Of a stretch of 64,000 nt of DNA, positions 54,726-63,377 are shown piece by piece. This DNA is from Rhodothermus sp. (GTDB lineage Bacteria > Bacteroidota > Rhodothermia > Rhodothermales > Rhodothermaceae). The stretch spans positions 1 through 64,000 of the forward strand of contig JAUZRN010000002.1 in NCBI GenBank assembly GCA_030950375.1. The letters run 5' to 3'. A program made the position numbers and the translations under genes. Within the stretch, counting starts at the first letter, position 1. Each line of letters begins with the position of its first letter. Under the pieces are notes generated by a model. The model did no database searches and was not told the DNA's origin. It saw only the letters and a list, made by a program, of their open reading frames with translations.

Positions 54726-55275
54726 CTGGATGCTGGTGTTACTGGGACTGCTCGGGTGTGATCTGTTTGCACCACGCAAGCCGGAACCACCGGCGGCCGA
54801 AAGTGGCACGTTTCTACAACCAGATACGCCCGAGCGGGTTGTGGAAAACCTGCAGACGGCCATTGCTGAGCGTAACGCTGGCAACTACGTGCGTTCGCTG
54901 GCCGAAAACTTTACGTTTGTGCCTACGGCTTTGGCGCAGAGTCGTGATCCGGCTTTATGGGACGGATGGAATCGTGCGCGCGAAGAGCAATACTTTACCG
55001 CTATGGTCGCTGCTGTAACCCCTTCGGCCATTCCGCATTTGCAGCTTACCGGGCGGACGGCCAACTTTGAAAGTGACCGCCGCTATATTCTGGAAGCCAC
55101 ATATCGGCTCACGGTGCCCCACACGCGGCCGGATGCACCCACCATTGTCGAAGGACGTCTGATCTGGGAAATTGTGCAGCAAGCCAGTGGCCTCTGGGCC
55201 CTGGAACGGTGGACCGACCGCCAGCAAAGTGAAATGCCGTCCTGGAGTGACCTGAAGCGGGCCTTTATTAACTGA
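54703..55275 (+). CDS. Putative lipoprotein with an NTF2/SnoaL-like fold
   Basis: A 190-residue lipoprotein: signal LVLLGLLGC with Cys19 as lipid anchor, then a domain beginning TPERVVENLQTAIAERNAGNYVRSLAENFTFVP and ending GRLIWEIVQQASGLWALERWTDRQ, a pattern typical of NTF2-like/SnoaL-like domains. The family is not certain. It overlaps the methyltransferase gene by 23 bp; a start at 54730 would remove the overlap but shorten the signal peptide. Its 3' end overlaps the convergent DUF2480 gene by 8 bp. Confidence 0.72.
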   Translation: MPARLRHSWMLVLLGLLGCDLFAPRKPEPPAAESGTFLQPDTPERVVENLQTAIAERNAGNYVRSLAENFTFVPTALAQSRDPALWDGWNRAREEQYFTAMVAAVTPSAIPHLQLTGRTANFESDRRYILEATYRLTVPHTRPDAPTIVEGRLIWEIVQQASGLWALERWTDRQQSEMPSWSDLKRAFIN

Positions 55276-55840
55276 TAGATGGATCCCTGTCGGGCAGGGC
55301 CGGGCGTACGCCCTGCGCCCGCGGCGCCGAACGCACCTCCGGCCGCCGCCAGAGCGGGACCGACGAGCAGGGTTCGCCGTACATCACCTTGCGAGCTACG
55401 TCCTGAAGGTAACGCACCGCCTGCACATAGGCATCGACCGGCACAATCTTGCTGGCGCAGCCTTTGACCACTACGATGCGGTCCCGATACTTCGACCAGT
55501 CTTCCTGCGCCAGCGCTCGTACAAAGTAATCGCGCAGCAGCTCTTCACGCCGCCCGAACGCCACGGATCGGGCGATACCATGTAGCTTCGTAGCTACGAG
55601 CATGTAGGCCCAGATGGGAATAATAGCGTCCGTCGAACAGTAAATGGCTACATGCTGATCGGCATACTGCGACCAGTCATGCGCCTGTACCTGCTGTCGA
55701 AAGGGTTTTTCGCGTAAGATTAAGCCTTCTTCAAGAAACAAGGCCAGGTCCAGCTCGACGATTGGATGTTCGTCCCAGAGCGCCTCCAGATTGTAGACAA
55801 CAATGTCGCTTTGTGCTACGCGGTTGACAATCGGTTCCAT
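55268..55840 (-). CDS. DUF2480 family protein
   Basis: A protein of about 190 residues matching DUF2480, a family I know from Bacteroidota without a function: IVNRVAQSDIVVYNLEALW, FLEEGLILREKPFRQQVQAHDWSQYADQHVAIYCSTDAIIPIWAYML, KYRDRIVVVKGCASKIVPVDAYVQAV and VMYGEPCSSVPLWRRP. The C-terminal 23 residues beyond the family core are Arg/Pro-rich and overlap the convergent lipoprotein gene by 8 bp. The start at 55840 (MEPIVN) fits the family and has GAG upstream; an ATG 9 bp further up is possible. It lies 5-15 bp after the cysteine desulfurase stop, so probably co-transcribed, and might relate to Fe-S supply. Confidence 0.85.
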   Translation of the reverse strand: MEPIVNRVAQSDIVVYNLEALWDEHPIVELDLALFLEEGLILREKPFRQQVQAHDWSQYADQHVAIYCSTDAIIPIWAYMLVATKLHGIARSVAFGRREELLRDYFVRALAQEDWSKYRDRIVVVKGCASKIVPVDAYVQAVRYLQDVARKVMYGEPCSSVPLWRRPEVRSAPRAQGVRPALPDRDPSIS

Positions 55841-55854
55841 GGTCGGCATCTCGG

Positions 55855-57024
55855 TTAAGCGGCAGGTGTTGCGAACGGGTTCGACTGCCGACGTAGTTGC
55901 TGGATCGTGGTGATTAACAGTTCTACGGCGTTGCTAATATCAACGTCGGTTGTGAAACGACCCAGACTGATACGGATGGTGCATTGTGCGTCGGCGGTAC
56001 TGAGCCCCATGGCCCGGAGCACATGACTGGGTTTGCCACGGCCTGAGCCACAGGCGCTGCCGGCCGAGAGCGCCAGCGTGCGCACCGCGGTCAACAGCCG
56101 ATCGGCCCGGACACCCGGGATCGTCACACTGCTCGTCTGGGGCAGGCGCGGTGCCTGCGCTCCGTTGATACGCACGTCAGGCAGGGCCCGCAGCAACTCC
56201 TGTTCTAACCGATCGCGCAGGGCCTGCAGGCGAGCTCTTTCGCCGGACATTTCTTGAGCAGCCAGTTCGGCAGCTGCTCCCATGCCGACAATGGCCGGAA
56301 CGTTCAGCGTGCCACTGCGCAGCCCCTGCTCATGCCCGCCCCCATCCAGCAATGGCACCAGACGGAGAGGGGGATGGCGACGCACATAGAGTACGCCAGC
56401 TCCTTTGGGCCCATAGAACTTGTGCGCCGAACAGGCCAGCAGATCAATGCCTTCCACCGTGACCGGGATCTTTCCGACGGCCTGCGTGGCATCAACCAGC
56501 AAAGGTACACCGTGAGCCTGCGTGCGCCGGGCGATTTCCTGGATGGGGTGGATCACCCCGGTCTCGTTGTTGGCCCACATGACGGCGACCAGGATAGTCC
56601 GGGGCGTCAGTGCTGCTTCCAGCGCCTCGGGGTCCAGCTGTCCCTGGGCATCGACGGGCAGATAGGTCACCTGCCAGCCCCGACGCTCCAGCGCCCGACA
56701 GGCTTCCAGTACGGCTGCATGTTCGGTTTGAACCGTCACGATATGCTGTCCCCGATGCCGGGATGCCTCAGCTACGCCCTTGATGGCCAGGTTCAACGCT
56801 TCCGTGGCGCCACTGGTAAAGATCAAGCTTTCCGGTTCGGCACTCAGCAGGGCTGCCACTTGCTCCCGAGCGACTTCGACGGCTGCCTCGGCTTCAAGGC
56901 CGAGCGTGTGGCCCTTGCTGGCGGGATTGCCAAAGCGCTCCGTGAAGTAGGGCAACATGCGCTCCAGCACCCGGGCATCAACAGGGGTGGTGGCATTATA
57001 ATCCAGATAAATGGGGCGTCGCAT
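55855..57024 (-). CDS. Cysteine desulfurase (IscS/NifS family)
   Basis: A 389-residue PLP enzyme that takes sulfur from cysteine for Fe-S clusters and tRNA thiolation. Key points: YLDYNATTPVD at the N-terminus, EHAAVLEACR, ANNETGVIHP, the PLP lysine K202 in CSAHKFYGPKG, and the catalytic C325 in SAGSACGSGRGKPSHVL, the group I type. The start at 57024 (MRRPIYLDY) matches the family; the frame is open 117 bp upstream but this overlaps the divergent hydrolase region. DUF2480 follows. No iscU or other isc gene is in the window. Confidence 0.93.
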   Translation of the reverse strand: MRRPIYLDYNATTPVDARVLERMLPYFTERFGNPASKGHTLGLEAEAAVEVAREQVAALLSAEPESLIFTSGATEALNLAIKGVAEASRHRGQHIVTVQTEHAAVLEACRALERRGWQVTYLPVDAQGQLDPEALEAALTPRTILVAVMWANNETGVIHPIQEIARRTQAHGVPLLVDATQAVGKIPVTVEGIDLLACSAHKFYGPKGAGVLYVRRHPPLRLVPLLDGGGHEQGLRSGTLNVPAIVGMGAAAELAAQEMSGERARLQALRDRLEQELLRALPDVRINGAQAPRLPQTSSVTIPGVRADRLLTAVRTLALSAGSACGSGRGKPSHVLRAMGLSTADAQCTIRISLGRFTTDVDISNAVELLITTIQQLRRQSNPFATPAA

Positions 57025-57196
57025 GGGGGTGAGACCAACAAAAGTAACCTCCGTTGAAACGGAAGGGCGCAAGGGGAGTTTCGCCGCAAAACAAAAGGCG
57101 GCAACGCCTGCTCCAGAAGGCATTGCCGCATATCCGTTCAACCGACCCGGCTGCCATCAGGGTGACCATATAAAATTTAGACTGTATCTAAACAAT

Positions 57197-58276
57197 ATGC
57201 TGTGTAGATTCGGTGAAAATGGGAGGCGAGGGCTGTGGTGGCGTGGTCTGCTGGTGCTGGTGGCTGCATGGTTGATGGCCTGTGGAGACGTGTCCACCGG
57301 GCTGGAGACCGAGCGTATCGTGGCTGGCGTGGACCTGAACCAGCTGTTCGCACCACCGACTGCATCGGAGCGCCAGCAGGTGTTGGATGACTGGGCGATG
57401 CGCGATGTGGCGGTGCATGATGTGCAGCTGGTGGCGCAGGCCCGGGTAGTACTGGACGACGTGCCCGCAACGCTTCATCTGCTGCGCCATACGGTGGTGG
57501 GGCAGCAGCACGTAGGGGCCGTAATTATTCCTGATACGCTGCAGATGCTGGCTCCGGTGCTGGTATGGTTGCATGGAGGCGACGAAGGGGTTCGACTGGA
57601 GACCGATGTCTGGCCGCTGGCCGACAGCCTGAACCTGTCACGCTTTGTGCTGGTCGTGCCAGCATTTCGGGGAGAAGCCCTTGTCTATCGGGGATTTACG
57701 TTTCCCGCCGAAGGCGTTCGAAATCCCTGGGATGGCGATGTTGATGATGCACTGGCGCTGCTCTACGCGGTGTGGACGCGGTTTTCGATAGTTGATACGG
57801 GACGCGTTGTGGTGCTTGGCATCGATCGAGGGGCCACGTCTGCACTGATCATGGCCATCCGCGAGGAGCGTATTCGGGTTGCGATAGGCGTGGCCGGCCT
57901 TACGGATTTTTTTGAAGATTTTATGCAACAGGTCGTCGAGGAGGCACTGCAGGGGACGATTCGCCCGATTCCAGGACTATCGGCCTTCGTCGAACAGGTG
58001 CTGGTTCCCTTGAAAGAGGGGCAGCTATCGATGGCGGCTGCACGTCTGGCCTTACTTCGGCGTTCGCCTGTTTATTTTTCCGAACGCTTACCGGCAGGCC
58101 AGTGGCACCACGGGCGTAACGATCCGGTAGTTGCAGTAGCACAGGCGATGCGGTTGGATGCGGGACGTCCGGATCGATTTCAGGTTTATCTGTACGATGG
58201 GGAAGGCCGTGATCTAATGTCCATGCCGGGAAGTCTGGAACGCATCCGCGGGCTACTGCAGGAGGTGATCCTATGA
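57197..58276 (+). CDS. Alpha/beta-hydrolase-fold lipoprotein lacking the catalytic serine
   Basis: A 359-residue lipoprotein (lipobox LMAC, anchor C29) with a serine-hydrolase fold. The oxyanion HGG is present at 126-128 (VLVWLHGGDEG), but the nucleophile elbow expected as GxSxG reads G198-I-D200-R-G202, so Ser is replaced by Asp. An Asp-bearing HGRNDPVV motif follows, while the final His turn reads YDGEGRD where YxGxGH would be usual. Both Ser and His therefore seem missing, suggesting a non-catalytic member or altered chemistry. Start ATG at 57197; the frame is open upstream without a signal peptide. It overlaps the GNAT gene by 4 bp. Confidence 0.75.
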   Translation: MLCRFGENGRRGLWWRGLLVLVAAWLMACGDVSTGLETERIVAGVDLNQLFAPPTASERQQVLDDWAMRDVAVHDVQLVAQARVVLDDVPATLHLLRHTVVGQQHVGAVIIPDTLQMLAPVLVWLHGGDEGVRLETDVWPLADSLNLSRFVLVVPAFRGEALVYRGFTFPAEGVRNPWDGDVDDALALLYAVWTRFSIVDTGRVVVLGIDRGATSALIMAIREERIRVAIGVAGLTDFFEDFMQQVVEEALQGTIRPIPGLSAFVEQVLVPLKEGQLSMAAARLALLRRSPVYFSERLPAGQWHHGRNDPVVAVAQAMRLDAGRPDRFQVYLYDGEGRDLMSMPGSLERIRGLLQEVIL

Positions 58277-58722
58277 GCGAGGCGGTGTTTCATATTCATC
58301 CGGTTCGAAACGAGGCCGAGTGGGCACGGGCCCGGGCTATTCGAGAGCGTGTTTTTATTCAGGAGCAGGGTTGCTCGCCTGAGGAAGAGTGGGACGGGTA
58401 CGATGAGGTTAGTCGGCACTTTCTCGGATGGGTAGGCGATGTGCCGGTGGCCACAGCGCGTTGGCGCGTGGTACCGTTTAACGAGCGGTTGGTCGCTAAG
58501 CTGGAACGCTTTGCGGTGTTACCGGAATATCGAGGATACGGCTACGGCCGGGCGATGGTGCAGTACGTGATGGAAGATGCGCGGCGGGCCGGTTTCTCGA
58601 CGTTGCTGATTCATGCGCAGGCGCACCTGGAGCGCTTCTATGAAGGACTGGGTTTCCGAAGCACCGGCGCTCGCTTTATGGAGGCCGGTATTCCGCATGT
58701 GCAGATGATCTGGCAGCAATAA
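58273..58722 (+). CDS. GNAT family N-acetyltransferase
   Basis: A 149-residue acetyltransferase of the GNAT fold. Motif B/A: VARFAVLPEYRGYGYGRAMVQYVM-type segment (seen as RFAVLPEYRGYGYGRAMVQY), with the acetyl-CoA loop RGYGYG. The N-terminal part (IRERVFIQEQGCSPEEEWDGYDEVSRHFLG) matches ElaA/YjdJ-like members acting on small molecules. Its substrate is unknown. It starts within the stop codon of the hydrolase-like gene (ATGA), implying translational coupling, and ends at a hairpin shared with the convergent parvulin gene. Confidence 0.9.
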   Translation: MSEAVFHIHPVRNEAEWARARAIRERVFIQEQGCSPEEEWDGYDEVSRHFLGWVGDVPVATARWRVVPFNERLVAKLERFAVLPEYRGYGYGRAMVQYVMEDARRAGFSTLLIHAQAHLERFYEGLGFRSTGARFMEAGIPHVQMIWQQ

Positions 58723-58756
58723 AAAAGCGCCGATCGGCTTTAAACCGATCGGCGCT
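58721..58756 (-). terminator. Rho-independent terminator of the parvulin gene
   Basis: A perfect 12-bp stem (AGCGCCGATCGG / CCGATCGGCGCT, 7-nt loop) spans 58726-58756. On the minus strand it is followed by a T-run (plus-strand A-run 58721-58726). The plus side has no T-run, so it mainly serves the minus-strand gene. Confidence 0.93.
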
Positions 58757-58777
58757 TGCGGTGCTGCGATGGGGTAG

Positions 58778-59830
58778 CTACAGCTGAGCCTGAACCAGGG
58801 TCGGGTTGACGCGGACCGTTGCCTTGGCCAGCAATTCTTTGAGCAGATTCTGGACCGCTTCCTGCTTGCGTTCCTGCAGAAGCTGCTCACGAGCTTCCGC
58901 CACGTCCATAGGTGTTCCCTGTCGACGCTCCAGCAGTCGGATCAGGTGATAGCCGAAGCGGGTGCGTACCGGCTCGGGCGTTACGTCGCCGGAGTCGGCC
59001 AGGGCGAACGCCGCCTGTTCAAACGCTTCGACGGTCTCGCCGCGTCGGATAAAGCCCAGGTCGCCTCCTTCTTGCGCGCTGCCATCTTCGCTGTGGCGGC
59101 GCGCCATCTCGGCAAAGTCGGCACCGGCACGGATGCTGTCGAGCACGGCCTGGGCCCGTGCCTTTACGGCAGCGGCTTCCTCCTCAGAGGCGTCCGGGGC
59201 CAGCCGGAAGAGAATATGCTGAACGTGTACTTCTTCGGCTTGCTGCTGCCGAAACTGTTCGATTTCTTCTTCGGAAGGTGGTGTCGCACGGGATTCGATC
59301 TGCTCGCGGAACGTCCGTTGGCGCACCATCTGCGCGATCATGCCGCGTAGTGAGTCTTCCGTCAGTCCGTCCTGGGCCAGCGCTTCCTGAAAAGCTTCAG
59401 GGCTTGGAAAGCGAGCCCGGATCTGATTCAGCTCCTGTTCAACGGCGGTCGGGTCGGCCTGAATGCCCTGGCGTGCAATCTCTCCGTCCACCACATGGCG
59501 TACGATAAAGTCTTCGATAATGCTTTTATGCACTTCTGGCATCAGCGCCGGGTTCATCTGGAGCTGTGGATAGCGCTGCAGGATAAAGCCCAACTGCTGA
59601 CGAAATTCTTCGGCAGTTAACGTATCGGTGCCATACTCCGAAGTAACAATGGCGGCCACGGTTGAATCGGAAACCGGGGGACCTACCTGGTAGGTGTGGT
59701 CGTCATCACCAGAGGTTGTATTGGCTTCCGTGTGTTGTGCGCGGCAGCCCAGCGACAGTAGCAGCGTCATACTCAACAGGGCCGGAATGCGAAGCCACCG
59801 ACCCGTGTGCAGCAACAGTGCAGCAAACAT
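58778..59830 (-). CDS. Parvulin-type peptidyl-prolyl isomerase lipoprotein (SurA/PrsA-like)
   Basis: A 350-residue envelope foldase. Lipobox LLSLGC (anchor C29) gives membrane attachment. A SurA-N-like helical region (LTAEEFRQQLGFILQRYPQLQMNPALMPEVHKSIIEDFIVRHVV) is followed by one parvulin domain (VQHILFRLAPDASEEEAAAVKARAQAVLDSIRAGADFAEMARRHSEDGSAQEGGDLGFI…RFGYHLIRLLE) at about 200-295 and a short helical tail. It likely helps fold outer-membrane or secreted proteins. It begins at the ATG at 59830; an alternative in-frame ATG at residue 21 would shorten the signal peptide. Confidence 0.9.
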   Translation of the reverse strand: MFAALLLHTGRWLRIPALLSMTLLLSLGCRAQHTEANTTSGDDDHTYQVGPPVSDSTVAAIVTSEYGTDTLTAEEFRQQLGFILQRYPQLQMNPALMPEVHKSIIEDFIVRHVVDGEIARQGIQADPTAVEQELNQIRARFPSPEAFQEALAQDGLTEDSLRGMIAQMVRQRTFREQIESRATPPSEEEIEQFRQQQAEEVHVQHILFRLAPDASEEEAAAVKARAQAVLDSIRAGADFAEMARRHSEDGSAQEGGDLGFIRRGETVEAFEQAAFALADSGDVTPEPVRTRFGYHLIRLLERRQGTPMDVAEAREQLLQERKQEAVQNLLKELLAKATVRVNPTLVQAQL

Positions 59831-59984
59831 GAAGATAACCTGTTATGATAGGGTATGGAAAAAACAACGGCACTACAACGGAGTGTTCGCCAATTAGATC
59901 CGGTCTGCGTGAGCTTTCGCAAAAAAACGTTCAAGCGAAACCAGAAAATGTCTTTATGCGTTCGTTACGGCGGTTTTAAAACAT

Positions 59985-60060
59985 GCCGCGTTCGTCTAGG
60001 GGTCTAGGACGCCAGCCTCTCACGCTGGTAACACGGGTTCGAATCCCGTACGCGGTACCA
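59985..60060 (+). tRNA. tRNA-Glu, anticodon CTC
   Basis: A 76-nt tRNA with CCA encoded. The acceptor arms GCCGCGT and ACGCGGT pair (the first pair is G-U), with discriminator A. The anticodon stem CCAGC/GCTGG encloses the loop CTCTCAC, giving anticodon CTC for glutamate GAG. The T arm is ACGGG-TTCGAAT-CCCGT. The body TTCGTCTAGGGGTCTAGGAC is typical of tRNA-Glu. A terminator follows within 3 bp. Confidence 0.95.
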
Positions 60061-60062
60061 GA

Positions 60063-60093
60063 CTCGCCGGCTTTTATGGTCGGCGGGTTTTTT
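60063..60093 (+). terminator. Terminator after tRNA-Glu
   Basis: A 7-bp stem CTCGCCG / CGGCGGG (with one G-U pair) around a GCTTTTATGGT loop is followed by six T residues, ending about 30 bp after the tRNA on the plus strand. Confidence 0.82.
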
Positions 60094-60096
60094 ATC

Positions 60097-60956
60097 TAAA
60101 AGGACGTTGTTTTTTTGTTTGGGGTTGAGGGACGTGGCGTGGATGAAGCAACCTTCCAGAAAAGCTTAGATCCTTTCACTGCAGCGATCGGTACCCAACG
60201 CCGAATATCTGATATGGCTGCCGAAAAGCCGACTCCGTTATCTGGAGCGTGTGTCGCAGGCGGTCGGGTGATGCCGGGCTATGTAGCTCTGTACACGTCG
60301 GCACGGCAAGGCTGATTTTAACGCGACGGCCCGCGCCGGAGATGGCCATCTGCCTTACAGGCACTTTGTGACAGCTTTTGCTGGAAGAAGGAACCGGAAG
60401 CCTTTGCAGGCACCGATGCTGCAGATCAGCCATTTTCCTATGTCTTGAAATCAGGTGCCTTTTGAGCGATGTGCTGATGAGGAGGCTGGTGTCAGATACA
60501 GTGCCTTTTTACGCGTTTTTAGTCTTTCTGGGTTTCACATTCTCTGCGGGAGAGGCTTTTTTTTAGTATCTGCAGGATCTGGCGCTTCCGGATGAGCAGC
60601 TTCGTTGCGCGCTCTTTGCAAGTTACGGCCTTTTTTACACTCCCTCAGTTCTTCGGACAGCTTCTCAGATAAAGGCCGCCAGGTGCAGGTCTGCGCGTAT
60701 TTCAGCGTCCTCTGCTTCTCCAGGGAGGGAATTAGGGAGGTACGTTCCTCCTGTCACCTTGCTTTCTGGGCGCACAACATTGCTCCGACAGGTCTGCTAC
60801 AGGGCGACAGCTTTTCTGGAGGGAGCTGGTTGGTATGTTCGAGTCGATCGATCCGTACGCTCCGTCGTTTGTCTGCGTGGATGAGCAGGTCGTCCTGCTT
60901 CATGCCAGGGTAAGGGCACTGATCATGTCGCTGTTCGGTTATGCCGTGATCTGCCT
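60097..60956. other. Gene-poor stretch of about 860 bp between tRNA-Glu and the DUF5666 protein
   Basis: No supported gene found. Short frames occur on both strands (up to about 102 codons on plus at 60605-60913), but without recognisable motifs, ribosome sites or neighbour logic. Composition is lower in GC than the flanking genes and T-runs are common. A frame of about 56 codons at 60834 running into the downstream hairpin was considered and not accepted. The position just after a tRNA gene makes a decayed integrated element conceivable, but no integrase or attachment repeat was seen. Confidence 0.5.
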
Positions 60957-60957
60957 C

Positions 60958-60992
60958 AAAAAAGAAGCCCGGCCCTCAAGGGGCCGGGCTTC
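60958..60992 (-). terminator. Rho-independent terminator of the DUF5666 gene
   Basis: A perfect 12-bp stem (GAAGCCCGGCCC at 60964-60975, GGGCCGGGCTTC at 60981-60992) with a 5-nt loop is followed on the minus strand by six T residues (60963-60958). It is 24 bp beyond the stop of the DUF5666 gene. Confidence 0.94.
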
Positions 60993-61015
60993 AGTGGGGT
61001 AGTGGGGGAGCCAAT

Positions 61016-63247
61016 TTATCGCATCAACACCACGGAACGGGTCTGCACCTGGCTACCTACGCGCAGGCGATACAGGTACAGGCCGCTGGCAGCCGGTCGG
61101 CCAGCATCATCTGTGGCGTCCCAGATCACTGTGTGCTGCCCCGGAGACAGCAAGCCCTGCACCAGGGTACGTACCCGTTGCCCGAGCACATTATAGATTT
61201 CCAGGGTGACGGGTTGTGGGTTGGGACCGCCGAGTGTAAACCGAATCGTGGTTTGTTGACGGAACGGATTCGGGTAGCTGGGCGCCAGCTCGAAGGTGCT
61301 GGGCAGCGCAGGTGTTTCAGTGCTGGTGATGGAGGCATCGCCCAGGACCGTGACATAATCCGCAACGTAGTTCGTTGTCGCCAGGAAGGCACCGGTCTTG
61401 CCGGCCGGGGCGGCCCGACGTCCCTGCACCACTACCTGCTGTCCGGGTTGGACATCGCTCCAGTCAATGGGCTGTTGCTGTGCGTTGACCACGACCGTCT
61501 GCGCATTGATCACGAAGGTGACCTGCTGGAGGACCACTGCGTCGGCCCGCACGCTGTCGGCCTGTCCTGTCGCTTCGACGAAGTCTTCCACCTTAATCTG
61601 CAGCGCCACCAGACCGATGCCTGGCTGCACGTTCGCCTGGATTTCGACAATAAATCCGGTCTGAAGGTCAGCCAGCGTGATGGGCGTACCATCGTAGGCC
61701 AGGACCTGCGTGTTGGCGTCGACAAACACGGTCACACCCGCCACGACTAAGCTATCCGGGCCCAGCGCTTCAATCGCACCCTCCACTTCGATCGTGTCAT
61801 CCTGCTGATCCTCTTTTACCCGGATCCGTACGGCCCAGTAGGTTCCATCTGGATGCACCACACCGCGCACTTCGACCTTCTGGCCTACCTGCAGATCCGC
61901 AAGCGACACCACCTGGCCACCAGGACCCAGCACCTGAGCACCCGGACGCAGCCGGAAGATCTGTCCGGCCACGGTGATCGTGCTATCGGTCAAAGCTTCA
62001 ATGGGTCCCTCAACTTCGACCACAGGATGGAAGACTTTGCGGATTTTGATCTCGATGGCCAGGTAAGTACCATCATCACGCTGACGGGCTTCTACCTCGA
62101 CCAACAGGCCAACCTGGAGATCCGCCAGGGTGAGCGGCTGCTCCCAAGGATCCTCGATGCGGGTATTGGCATCGACAAAGATAGTGATGCCCGCTACCAC
62201 CAGGCTGTCGCTCCCGAGCGCTTCAATATGGCCTACCAGCTCCAGTTCCTGCGCGTCCAGCTGGTCTACTTCTACCTTGAGCGCGTACAGCGTATGTGTG
62301 GTGGGATCCAGATACCCTTCTACCTCCACGAATACGCCCACCTGCAATGCCGCCGGGGTGAGCGGTTGATCATCTTCGCCCTCAATCTGCGTGACAGGTG
62401 TCAGGTGGAACGTGAGCGCACCCACCGTAAAGGTGCTATCGGTACGTGCCTGAATGATTCCTTCTATTTCAACTTTACGGCGGTCCATTTCGGCGCGTTC
62501 AGGCTGTTCCACCTCAATCACAAGGGCCACCAGCTCCCCATTGACCAGGCGGGCCTTGATTTCAACAAAAACGCCGATCTGAAGGTCAGCCAGTGTCAGT
62601 GGCTGGTCATCTTCGCCCCAGATGCGCGTTGTAGGTAGAATCCGGATTGTATGGCCTCGCACCTCCAGCGTAGAGTCGCCCAGCGCTGTGATAGGCCCTT
62701 CCAGCTCGATGGTGGGGCGGTGTTCTTCTCCTTCTTCTTCCTCTTCATCAGCGCGGCTGCTGGCGACTTCCAACGCCACAAAGCGATCTCCCTGGACAAC
62801 GCCTTCAACTTCCACGCGTTGTCCGACAACCAGTCGGCCAGAAATCTGGGTGGTTGCACTGAGATAAAAGGTGAGCCCTTGAACAGTGAGGGTACTGTCC
62901 GTCAGGTCCATCAGGGGACCCCAGGCTTCCACCTCATCGGTCGAATCCTGGTTTACCTGAATTTCGATTTTCAGGGCATAGTAGAAACCATCCGCTCCAA
63001 AATGTCCCGTCAGCTCAATATACTGGTTAGGCTGTAGCTGGCTTGCAGGAATGGGTTGACCTGCTGCGTCGCGGATGCGCGTCGTCGCTGTCAGATTAAA
63101 CGTGATCCCATGAAGCGTCAGGGAAGTATGATCCACTGCTTCGATGGTACCTTCCAGCTCAAAACCTGGATGCTCATCGGCTTGCGCTACCTGCGCAGCA
63201 AGGCCAACCAGAAAGGCCAGCAATCCCGTAGCAATGTTACGCCGCAT
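61016..63247 (-). CDS. Secreted protein with eight DUF5666-like repeats and a type IX sorting-like C-terminus
   Basis: A 743-residue exported protein. A signal peptide (cleavage near AQA-DEH) is followed by eight repeats of about 76 residues starting near residues 29, 105, 179, 258, 335, 410, 485 and 556. Typical repeat units read VEVEGPIEALTDSTITVAG, then LADLQVGQKVEVRGV and a YWAVRIRV strand, i.e. the DUF5666 pattern of a small beta domain. Between repeats 2 and 3 is a Glu-rich stretch (DEEEEEGEEH). The last 95 residues (PSYPNPFRQQTTIRFTL…YNVLGQRVRTLV…SGLYLYRLRV) form a sorting domain like that of the BNR protein at 23.5 kb. Function unknown; probably a cell-surface or released stalk. Confidence 0.85.
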   Translation of the reverse strand: MRRNIATGLLAFLVGLAAQVAQADEHPGFELEGTIEAVDHTSLTLHGITFNLTATTRIRDAAGQPIPASQLQPNQYIELTGHFGADGFYYALKIEIQVNQDSTDEVEAWGPLMDLTDSTLTVQGLTFYLSATTQISGRLVVGQRVEVEGVVQGDRFVALEVASSRADEEEEEGEEHRPTIELEGPITALGDSTLEVRGHTIRILPTTRIWGEDDQPLTLADLQIGVFVEIKARLVNGELVALVIEVEQPERAEMDRRKVEIEGIIQARTDSTFTVGALTFHLTPVTQIEGEDDQPLTPAALQVGVFVEVEGYLDPTTHTLYALKVEVDQLDAQELELVGHIEALGSDSLVVAGITIFVDANTRIEDPWEQPLTLADLQVGLLVEVEARQRDDGTYLAIEIKIRKVFHPVVEVEGPIEALTDSTITVAGQIFRLRPGAQVLGPGGQVVSLADLQVGQKVEVRGVVHPDGTYWAVRIRVKEDQQDDTIEVEGAIEALGPDSLVVAGVTVFVDANTQVLAYDGTPITLADLQTGFIVEIQANVQPGIGLVALQIKVEDFVEATGQADSVRADAVVLQQVTFVINAQTVVVNAQQQPIDWSDVQPGQQVVVQGRRAAPAGKTGAFLATTNYVADYVTVLGDASITSTETPALPSTFELAPSYPNPFRQQTTIRFTLGGPNPQPVTLEIYNVLGQRVRTLVQGLLSPGQHTVIWDATDDAGRPAASGLYLYRLRVGSQVQTRSVVLMR

Positions 63248-63377
63248 GATTCCTCCGTTTTGTTTTAGTGAAACACAGCACGCGACACGGGAGAGGAGCG
63301 CAACAATGATGCCAGTATAAATCCTGCACAGAATACCGGAAGAATTAGGTTATAGTGGGAAAAGGTTGAGAAAGAGC

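Noticed and set aside
60834-61001. A 56-codon plus-strand frame beginning MFESIDPYAPSF
   Set aside because: It runs through the minus-strand terminator hairpin of the DUF5666 gene and has no homology I recognise; a transposase remnant was considered but no DDE motif set or terminal repeat is visible.
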